The position numbers were made by a program, and so were the translations under genes. The notes below the pieces were generated by a model. It ran no database searches and was not told the origin of the DNA. It saw only the letters and a list, made by a program, of their open reading frames with translations. A stretch of DNA of 5,268 nt from Nitrospinaceae bacterium. GTDB taxonomy: Bacteria; Nitrospinota; Nitrospinia; Nitrospinales; Nitrospinaceae. The stretch spans positions 1-5,268 of the forward strand of contig JAJDAX010000295.1 of the NCBI GenBank assembly GCA_029261615.1, read 5' to 3'. Below, in pieces: positions 1 to 4,961 of this stretch (position 1 is its first letter; every line of letters begins with the position of its first letter).

Positions 1-1
1 G

Positions 2-547
2 GGGTTTTATCAGGAAACCCTGCCTCACTGGAAAGCGTTTCTGGCAACCCATCCCGAAAAGAAACTCGATGTCTACGGACACATTAAACTCTGCATTATC
101 ATGAACCGGATGGGTGACCTGGGGCAGGCTTTTGAAGTGGCAAAACAACTGGCCGATCGCTACCCGGACGACTTTCACGCACAATTCAACCTGGGCAACA
201 TGACCAGCGCTGTGAAAATGTTTCCTGAGGCCGTGCAAGCCTACCAGGCCGTCATCAATATGCATCCGGAAGAAGGCCTGGGGCATATCGGGCTGGGGCT
301 GTCACAGTTTGGAGACCGCAAAACTGAAATTTCACTTGAAACTCTTCGGAAGGTCCGAAGCCTGTTTAAAAAACAAAAAAATATTTCATGGTATCAGAAT
401 ACGCGCATCATGATAGGCCAGATAAAAAGCTTCGCTCCTTACCCTCCCGACTTTTCAGATTTATGGTTAAACAATAATCTCAAAACGATTCGCGATACAT
501 ACCACCGAACACTATTCCTGGAATATGAAAAAGCACTGAACCTCTAG
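2..547 (+). CDS. TPR-repeat protein, C-terminal part (5' end outside window)
   Basis: The reading frame is open to the left edge of the window, so only the last 181 residues are seen. Numbered from base 2, residues 2-20 look like the end of one tetratricopeptide repeat. Residues 24-57 (with MGDLGQAFEVA and a closing YPDD) and 58-91 (FNLGN, FPEAVQAYQAVI, HPEE) are two well-formed 34-residue TPR units. A degenerate fourth unit follows from 92. The last 60 or so residues (about 120-181) do not look like TPR; they are rich in aromatic and basic residues and may be a capping helix or a separate domain. TPR arrays are protein-protein interaction scaffolds, and nothing here identifies a partner or catalytic domain. 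The gene ends in TAG and is separated from the next by 314 nt containing a terminator-like hairpin, so it is probably a separate transcription unit. Family call is firm; function unknown. Confidence 0.85.
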   Translation, partial: GFYQETLPHWKAFLATHPEKKLDVYGHIKLCIIMNRMGDLGQAFEVAKQLADRYPDDFHAQFNLGNMTSAVKMFPEAVQAYQAVINMHPEEGLGHIGLGLSQFGDRKTEISLETLRKVRSLFKKQKNISWYQNTRIMIGQIKSFAPYPPDFSDLWLNNNLKTIRDTYHRTLFLEYEKALNL

Positions 548-623
548 AGCGGCTCCCCCACCAAGCCCCGAAATCACACTTTCTGCCAGACAATCCTTTC
601 CGCTAACATCACTCCCTTTCCAA

Positions 624-662
624 TTGATAAAACCTGCAATAACCCTATTGTGAGTTAACAAT
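624..662 (+). promoter_or_regulatory. Weak sigma70-like promoter candidate with overlapping dyad
   Basis: TTGATA (624-629, 5 of 6 to consensus) and TATTGT (646-651, 4 of 6) are separated by 16 nt. The -10 candidate is overlapped by the inverted repeat ATTGT-N6-ACAAT (647-662), which could be a repressor site. If used, it would give the hydrolase gene a leader of about 200 nt containing the hairpin at 736-775. Short matches like this arise by chance in AT-rich gaps, so it is only a candidate. Confidence 0.25.
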
Positions 663-735
663 CTTTAATCCTGGGTTCATCAACATTTAATTTCCAATCC
701 CCATACTGGCTAAAGCCTGTTCTCCTCCATCCCGA

Positions 736-797
736 GGGGGCGGAAGGAAAAATGGGGATTCTTCCTTTCGCCCCCGCCCTCCTTTTGTCATTTTTTT
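736..797 (+). terminator. GC-rich hairpin followed by T-tracts (intrinsic terminator or attenuator)
   Basis: The left arm at 736-749 and the right arm at 762-775 pair over 14 positions (five G-C pairs at the base, one G-U wobble). Bases 751-753 and 758-760 extend the stem around a GGGG loop after one mismatch. A TTTT run at 783-786 and seven T at 791-797 follow, but they begin about 7 nt beyond the stem rather than directly after it. An alternative base pairing of GAGGG...CGG (734-743) with CCGCCCTC (774-781) would bring the stem closer to the T-tract. The structure lies 188 nt after the TPR gene stop and about 65 nt before the next start, so it could end the TPR transcript or act as an attenuator for the next gene. 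Confidence 0.55.
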
Positions 798-835
798 ATT
801 GAAACCGGAAGCATTTTCCTCTCATCTAAAAGTAC

Positions 836-864
836 AGGAGGAAAATTAGTGGAGAGAAGCGGTG
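836..864 (+). promoter_or_regulatory. Double ribosome-binding motif with two competing GTG starts
   Basis: AGGAGG at 836-841 sits 7 nt before a GTG at 849 that is out of frame with the hydrolase and would give 32 codons ending at TAA 945-947. GGAG at 851-854 sits 7 nt before the GTG at 862, which is the in-frame start. An in-frame TAG at 847-849 rules out any start further upstream, so GTG 862 (or the less likely ATG at 880, which would remove the conserved N-terminal strand) must be the hydrolase start. Confidence 0.5.
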
Positions 865-1662
865 AAAGAACATATCCTGATGTGCCCTCCAGATTATTTT
901 GGAGTCGAATATTCGATCAATCCCTGGATGGAAAATCAAATCGGTAAAGTTGACCGTAAGCTAGCCCAAAGACAATGGCGCCAGTTTCACCACCCGCTTA
1001 GTCAGCACGCAAAAGTTGAACTGATTTTCCCTTCTAAAGGAACGCCCGATATGGTGTTCACCGCTAATTGCGGGATGGTCTGGGGATCCAATTTTATTCC
1101 CAGCAGGTTTCGACATCCCCAGCGCCAATCAGAAGAACCCCACTTCACAAAATGGTTTCGCGATAAAGGATTCGACATTCTGGACTTGCCGGAAAACATT
1201 TCCTTTGAAGGTGCGGGTGATATCCTTCCCGCTTACGACTCCAGCCTGCTTTGGGCGGGAGGGAGTTTTCGCACGAATCCTGAAATCCATGTCCTCCTGG
1301 CCAGGGAATTAAATTGCCGGGTCATTTCTCTGCATCTTATAAACCCTCATTTTTATCATCTAGACACCTGCTTTTGCCCTCTTAAGGAGGGAGTCGTTCT
1401 CTATTATCCAGGAGCCTTTGATCAACTGTCCTGCCATCTGATTGAACAAAACACCAACAAAACCATTGCAGTGTCTGATGAAGATGCCTACAACCTGGCT
1501 TGCAACGCTGTATTGACAGATAACATCTTGTTCATGAACAGCGCCAGTGAATCACTTCAGGAGAAACTGAAGGCAGAAGGCTACAACGTGCGTATTGTTG
1601 GCGTGAGTGAATTCATGAAAGCGGGCGGTGCCAACAAATGCCTCACCTTCTCCTGGCATTAG
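862..1662 (+). CDS. Arginine dihydrolase-like guanidine-modifying hydrolase (ArgZ/AgrE N-domain, DDAH superfamily)
   Basis: This 266-residue protein belongs to the amidinotransferase/DDAH/arginine deiminase superfamily. It closely resembles, from memory, the catalytic N-terminal domain of cyanobacterial ArgZ/AgrE, which converts arginine to ornithine, CO2 and two ammonia. Visible motifs are MCPPDYF (7-13), INPWM (19-23), PDMVFTANCG (62-71), FEGAGD (115-120), FYHLDTCFCPL (164-174) and GGANKC (255-260). Expected catalytic residues are E116, H166 and C260. N20 and N69 occupy the places of the two pocket asparagines (about 22 and 71 in ArgZ) linked to dihydrolase rather than deiminase chemistry. 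The cyanobacterial proteins have a large C-terminal domain for ornithine metabolism; this one ends just after the catalytic cysteine. It is probably cytosolic. GTG 862 is the start because a stop lies just upstream in frame. argF follows 144 nt after the stop with no terminator in between. Alternatives are a dimethylarginine hydrolase or a deiminase; family sure, substrate not. Confidence 0.8.
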   Translation: MKEHILMCPPDYFGVEYSINPWMENQIGKVDRKLAQRQWRQFHHPLSQHAKVELIFPSKGTPDMVFTANCGMVWGSNFIPSRFRHPQRQSEEPHFTKWFRDKGFDILDLPENISFEGAGDILPAYDSSLLWAGGSFRTNPEIHVLLARELNCRVISLHLINPHFYHLDTCFCPLKEGVVLYYPGAFDQLSCHLIEQNTNKTIAVSDEDAYNLACNAVLTDNILFMNSASESLQEKLKAEGYNVRIVGVSEFMKAGGANKCLTFSWH

Positions 1663-1773
1663 AAACGGTCATCGGGTATCAGGCTGATCAACTGGTAAGA
1701 CAATAAAATTCAGGAATCACCATAAATCATTTTCTCTTAGCCCTCGCACCTGCGGGGAAAGATCGTGTACAAT

Positions 1774-1791
1774 AGTCGTTTTCCAACGACT
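1774..1791. repeat. Perfect inverted repeat AGTCGTT-TTCC-AACGACT just upstream of argF
   Basis: Two 7-nt arms (1774-1780 and 1785-1791) are exact reverse complements around a TTCC spacer. The repeat begins one base after TACAAT (1768-1773), a good -10-like hexamer without a convincing -35, and ends 15 nt before the argF ATG. It could be an operator over a transcription start or a small mRNA hairpin near the ribosome-binding region. No T-run follows, so it is not a terminator. It does not look like the ArgR box (TGAAT/ATTCA half sites). Confidence 0.5.
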
Positions 1792-1806
1792 CGGATCATC
1801 ATAAAA

Positions 1807-2721
1807 ATGAAAAAAGATTTTCTTTCACTGGAAGATTTTACCTCTCAGGAATTAAAGGACATCCTTGTTACCGGTCTGGTCATGAAAGACCGACCAGCGG
1901 ATTTCCACGATGCATTGAGAGGAAAAACTCTGGGCATGATTTTTAACAAACGCTCAACCCGGACCCGCATTTCTTTTGAAGTGGGCATTCTCCAGCTCGG
2001 CGGATTCGGGCTCGTGCTCAGTCCCAACGACCTTCAGCTTTCCCGGGGCGAGTCTATCGAAGACACCGCCCGTATCCTGTCGGGTTATCTGGATGCCGTC
2101 ATGATCCGAACCTTCGCTCACGAAGAGATTGTCGAGTTTGCCCGGCATGCAACCATACCCGTGATCAATGGGTTGACCGACTTCAACCATCCATGCCAGG
2201 CGATGGCGGACATGCTGACCCTGCTAAAATACAATTCAACACTTGAAGGCCTGAAACTGGCGTATCTGGGCGACTCCAACAATGTCACGGTCTCCCTTCT
2301 CATGGCCTGTGTCCATTTCGGGATGCACATGTCGATTGCCAGCCCGGAAGGATACACGCTGGACCCGGCAGTACTCGAATCTGTTCAGGAGCAGGCGAAA
2401 CAAAAAGGATTGACGATCACCCTCACTTCCGATGTCGCTGAAGCTGTTAGCGGGGCCGATGCGGTTTACACCGATACCTGGACCAGCATGGGACAAGAGG
2501 ACGAGGCTGAGAAACGATTGAAAGATCTTGACGCCTATCGGGTAGACGAACGTGTAATGTCACTTGCCAAACCGGGCGCTTTTTTCATGCACTGCCTGCC
2601 TGCCCATAGAGGGGAAGAAGTTTCGGCTGAAGTAATGGACGGGGGTCAGTCCCTGGTATGGGAACAGGCTGAAAACCGCCTTCATATCCAGAAGTCCATT
2701 CTTTACCACTTGATGAAATAA
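1807..2721 (+). CDS. argF: Ornithine carbamoyltransferase
   Basis: The enzyme transfers the carbamoyl group from carbamoyl phosphate to ornithine to give citrulline, the sixth step of arginine synthesis, in the cytosol as a trimer. The carbamoyl-phosphate loop STRTR is at 50-54, followed by SRGES (79-83) and HPCQ (128-131). The ornithine-side motifs are D223 with SMG at 227-229 and HCLP at 262-265. At 304 residues from ATG 1807 it has the usual family length. A GTG at 1765 would add 14 residues (beginning YNSRFP) that fall on a -10-like TACAAT and a perfect inverted repeat. I prefer ATG 1807 although its Shine-Dalgarno is weak. The gene ends in tandem stops (TAA TAG). The ArgZ-like hydrolase gene lies 144 nt upstream with no terminator between, so co-transcription is possible. 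Its ornithine product would be this enzyme's substrate. Confidence 0.95.
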   Translation: MKKDFLSLEDFTSQELKDILVTGLVMKDRPADFHDALRGKTLGMIFNKRSTRTRISFEVGILQLGGFGLVLSPNDLQLSRGESIEDTARILSGYLDAVMIRTFAHEEIVEFARHATIPVINGLTDFNHPCQAMADMLTLLKYNSTLEGLKLAYLGDSNNVTVSLLMACVHFGMHMSIASPEGYTLDPAVLESVQEQAKQKGLTITLTSDVAEAVSGADAVYTDTWTSMGQEDEAEKRLKDLDAYRVDERVMSLAKPGAFFMHCLPAHRGEEVSAEVMDGGQSLVWEQAENRLHIQKSILYHLMK

Positions 2722-2799
2722 TAGGCAAGAATGTACCCCATCCTTGTTTTATAGTCACCAACGCCACTAAATATCACTGGAAAAGTCTTATTGGATTCC

Positions 2800-2832
2800 T
2801 TGGCAACTTCAGTGCGATGGGTTACAATCGCA
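2800..2832 (+). promoter_or_regulatory. Sigma70-type promoter with overlapping dyad, for the three-gene operon
   Basis: TTGGCA (2800-2805) and TACAAT (2823-2828) each match consensus at 5 of 6 positions and are exactly 17 nt apart, the best promoter seen in the window. The inverted repeat TGCGAT (2813-2818) / ATCGCA (2827-2832) with an 8-nt spacer brackets the -10 element and may be an operator. Transcription from about 2835 would give a leader of roughly 135 nt before ATG 2971. Confidence 0.55.
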
Positions 2833-2970
2833 GGGTACTCAAAATATTGAAGTCGGCAGCCTTTAATCAGGGCTTCGCCAGCTACTCTGGACGGTACCCG
2901 GTTTTTGGCGCTTCCATTTTTTGAAGCATTTAAATTTTTTCAATCAAGTATGGAACGAGATACATTTCTA

Positions 2971-3363
2971 ATGAAGCGGAACCTTATTTTTCTGATGAGC
3001 CTTTTTGTTTCGGCAATTTTAATACCAGGGAACCCTGTTCAAGCAAATTCCTGGGGGCCGCCTGCAAATAAAAAATCGCCCCAGATCAAAACCAGTCCGC
3101 CCGCGTCGCCATCTTACAAAAAAACATTACCGCCTAAATCTGAAAATGTGGACGAGTTAACAGGAAGGCTCATGGACGACCCGGAATCCATGAATAAAAT
3201 CCGGAAACTTCAAAACAACCCCACCATACAAAAAATCTTGCAAGACCCCGAAATCATGGAAGCTATCAGGAATAAAGATCTGGCCAGAATAGCTTCAGAC
3301 CCAAAAATCAAAGCATTGGAGAATAACAAAGATCTCCAGGAATTGTTGAAGCAGAATCAATGA
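2971..3363 (+). CDS. Secreted small protein with STI1-like DP repeats
   Basis: The predicted 130-residue protein starts with a classic Sec signal peptide: basic MKRN, a hydrophobic core (5-18) and a likely signal-peptidase site after PVQA (A25). A Pro/Lys/Ser-rich linker (about 27-57) follows. The C-terminal half (about 60-130) is a string of short helices punctuated by DP or NP: D70-P71, N83-P84, D92-P93 and D110-P111, with NKD at 101-103 and 119-121. This spacing recalls the STI1/DP domains of Hop-type co-chaperones and similar repeats in some bacterial exported proteins. The mature protein should lie in the periplasm or outside. Starts at TTG 2905 or ATG 2950 are possible but would put extra residues before the signal peptide, so I chose ATG 2971. 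Its stop overlaps the orn start as ATGA, implying translational coupling. Function unknown; the STI1 link is resemblance only. Confidence 0.75.
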   Translation: MKRNLIFLMSLFVSAILIPGNPVQANSWGPPANKKSPQIKTSPPASPSYKKTLPPKSENVDELTGRLMDDPESMNKIRKLQNNPTIQKILQDPEIMEAIRNKDLARIASDPKIKALENNKDLQELLKQNQ

Positions 3364-3962
3364 CCAAGGTAGACCCTAACCATCTAGTCTGGATTGATCT
3401 GGAAATGACAGGACTCGACCACGAGATCGAATCCATCATTGAGATCGCCACCATCATCACCGACAAGCATCTCAATATAATTGCAGAAGGCCCCAACCTC
3501 GTCATTCATCAACCGGACGAACTCCTCAACCGAATGGATGAATGGAACACACAACATCACACATCCTCGGGTCTGGTGGATAAAGTCCGCAATTCCAAAA
3601 TAGGACTGGCAGAAGCCGAGCGGGCCACACTAGACTTCATCAAACCCTATATTCCTTACAAAACTTCGCCATTGTGCGGCAACTCGGTTCATCAGGATCG
3701 CAAGTTCCTGGATAAATACATGAAGGAGTTAGCCGACCATCTGCATTACCGGACGATTGATGTCACATCGATAAAGGAAATTGTTAAGCGATGGTATCCG
3801 AATGGCCCAAAGGTTCCCAAGAAAAGTGACGCGCATATGGCCCTGACGGATATTCGCGAATCGATCGAGGAACTGGTCTTCTATCGCCAGCATTATTTTA
3901 TTGGCAACGGTCGACCGCCGGAAGATATCGAACCAACAGACTCAAAGGATTCCAGCGCATGA
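3360..3962 (+). CDS. orn: Oligoribonuclease (DEDDh 3'-5' exoribonuclease)
   Basis: Orn degrades very short RNAs, notably dinucleotides, to mononucleotides in the cytosol and finishes pGpG breakdown in cyclic-di-GMP turnover. All five DEDDh residues are visible: D13 and E15 in WIDLEMTGLD (11-20), D113 in CGNSVHQDRKFL (106-117), H159 and D164 in HMALTDIRESIEEL (159-172). Each is one position on from the E. coli enzyme as I remember it (D12, E14, D112, H158, D163). The protein has 200 residues against about 181 in E. coli. The excess is a short Pro/Asp/Ser-rich tail after the YRQHYF segment. ATG 3360 overlaps the preceding stop as ATGA, and no strong Shine-Dalgarno is seen, so it probably depends on coupling to the upstream gene. 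It likewise overlaps the next gene by ATGA. Confidence 0.96.
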   Translation: MTKVDPNHLVWIDLEMTGLDHEIESIIEIATIITDKHLNIIAEGPNLVIHQPDELLNRMDEWNTQHHTSSGLVDKVRNSKIGLAEAERATLDFIKPYIPYKTSPLCGNSVHQDRKFLDKYMKELADHLHYRTIDVTSIKEIVKRWYPNGPKVPKKSDAHMALTDIRESIEELVFYRQHYFIGNGRPPEDIEPTDSKDSSA

Positions 3963-4234
3963 ATAAAGGTACGGTGGTGACACTGCTCTTTATGGTGGGC
4001 CTGGCGGGCTTGTCCGTCTCAATGATTCTTGGCGGGAACCACATGCGTTGCGAGGTTTGTATCGAGTACAACGGAATAGAAGTGTGCGAATTTATCGAGG
4101 GGAAAGAACGAAACGAGATGGTCCAGCTAGGAATAAGTACAGCCTGCGCCGGTGCAGCCAATGGCCGCACCGAATCCATGGACTGCTCCGCGACACCCCC
4201 AACCAAAGTGGAATGCGTCGCGACAGACGGTTAA
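3959..4234 (+). CDS. Small membrane-anchored six-cysteine protein, function unknown
   Basis: This 91-residue protein has a short N-terminus (MNKG) and one hydrophobic segment (about 5-26), which is either a membrane anchor or an uncleaved signal. A soluble domain with six cysteines follows: C31, C34 (a CxxC, in RCEVCIEYNG), C43, C63, C76 and C86. No signal-peptidase site is obvious. With the domain outside the cytoplasm the cysteines could form up to three disulfides or bind a metal. I have an impression of similar small proteins with a CEVC...AC...C..PP....C pattern in other bacteria, but I know no assigned function. The ATG overlaps the orn stop as ATGA and has its own AAAGGA (3944-3949) at 9-nt spacing, which supports the start. 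The TAA overlaps the purC stop on the other strand. Confidence 0.75.
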   Translation: MNKGTVVTLLFMVGLAGLSVSMILGGNHMRCEVCIEYNGIEVCEFIEGKERNEMVQLGISTACAGAANGRTESMDCSATPPTKVECVATDG

Positions 4235-4950
4235 CCCTTATTTTCGTCGCCGCAAATCTTATCGTAGACTTCCTGGTATTTTTCCTCAACTTTTCCTAAA
4301 TTGAAACGAAACCGGTCCTTGTCCATCTTCTCATTGGTTTCAAGGTCCCATAAGCGGCAACCATCCGGGCTGATTTCATCCCCCAGCAAAAGCTCTCCCT
4401 TGTGCCGTCCGAATTCCAGTTTGTAGTCCACCAGCCGAATTCCTCGCTCCTCAAAATATCCAACAAGTAGATCATTCACCTTAAAACCCAAAGTTCTGAG
4501 TTGCTGGATCTCGTCTTCCGTTGCCAGGTCCCACTCCATAATGTGGTATTCGTTAATCATCGGGTCGCCCAGATCATCATCCTTGTAATAAAATTCAAGG
4601 ATCGGGTTCTTCAACACTTCACCCTCGGGTCGTCCCATACGCTTTGCCAAGCTACCCGCCACAACGTTGCGCAGCACAACCTCAACCAGAATAATGTCGA
4701 GTTTTTTGGTTAACTGCTCGCGGTCGTTCATGTGTTCGACAAAGTGGGTGGCGATCCCTTTTTCTTCCAGCCATTTATAGATAACAGCTGATATGTGATT
4801 GTTCATCACACCTTTGTCGACAATGGTTCCTTTTTTGACACCATTGAAAGCGGAGGCATCGTCTTTATAGTATTGAATTACGAGATCAGGGTTTTCTGCC
4901 TCGTAAATGATTTTTGATTTTCCTTCGTAAAGCTGTTTTCCCTTTTTCAT
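4231..4950 (-). CDS. purC: Phosphoribosylaminoimidazole-succinocarboxamide synthase (SAICAR synthetase)
   Basis: PurC joins aspartate to CAIR using ATP to give SAICAR in de novo purine synthesis, in the cytosol. The 239-residue length matches the single-domain bacterial enzyme (about 237 in E. coli). The N-terminal nucleotide-binding strand LYEGKSKIIY (7-16), VVLRNVVAGSLAKR (91-104), the family signature LVDYKLEFG (173-181) and DEISPDGCRLWD (191-202) are all present and unbroken. A good ribosome-binding site, AGGTGA on the minus strand, lies about 5 nt before the ATG at 4950. Its start is 11 nt after the purB stop, so the two are almost certainly one operon. The gene appears to be the last of that operon here, because its stop meets the stop of the convergent six-cysteine gene in a shared TTAA at 4231-4234. 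Confidence 0.97.
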   Translation of the reverse strand: MKKGKQLYEGKSKIIYEAENPDLVIQYYKDDASAFNGVKKGTIVDKGVMNNHISAVIYKWLEEKGIATHFVEHMNDREQLTKKLDIILVEVVLRNVVAGSLAKRMGRPEGEVLKNPILEFYYKDDDLGDPMINEYHIMEWDLATEDEIQQLRTLGFKVNDLLVGYFEERGIRLVDYKLEFGRHKGELLLGDEISPDGCRLWDLETNEKMDKDRFRFNLGKVEEKYQEVYDKICGDENKG

Positions 4951-4961
4951 TTGTTCACCTG

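Larger units (their letters stand above)
548..861. other. Non-coding intergenic region upstream of the hydrolase gene
   Basis: No credible gene is seen on either strand. The stretch holds a weak promoter-like pair (TTGATA at 624-629, TATTGT at 646-651, spacer 16), an inverted repeat ATTGT/ACAAT at 647-651 and 658-662, a strong GC-rich hairpin at 736-775 followed by T-tracts, and two purine-rich ribosome-binding motifs at 836-841 and 851-854. It therefore either separates two transcription units or contains a roughly 200-nt regulated leader for the hydrolase gene. Confidence 0.6.

Noticed and set aside
647..662. Resemblance of ATTGTGAG...TAACAAT to the lac operator
   Set aside because: The half-sites are about 3 nt closer than in lacO and no sugar genes are nearby; the similarity is probably chance.
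799..830. TTGAAA at 799-804 as -35 of a hydrolase promoter
   Set aside because: No acceptable -10 hexamer lies 16-18 nt downstream.
1845..2496. Several minus-strand open frames inside argF
   Set aside because: They lie antisense to a fully motif-complete enzyme and show no family features.
2817..2924. A 35-codon plus-strand frame from ATG 2817, open upstream as well
   Set aside because: It covers the promoter, has no good ribosome-binding site and resembles nothing I know; most likely chance.
4216..4229. CGTC-N6-GACG as a terminator between the convergent operons
   Set aside because: Only four base pairs, and no T-run follows on either strand.
4048..4299. Plus-strand frame of 83 codons overlapping the six-cysteine gene and purC
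   Set aside because: It is Arg-rich out-of-frame translation, runs antisense into the purC 3' end and has no coupling or ribosome-binding site; the 3959 frame has ATGA overlap, a hydrophobic anchor and ordered cysteines.
4501..4713. Plus-strand frame of 70 codons within purC
   Set aside because: Antisense shadow of a conserved gene, with no support for translation.
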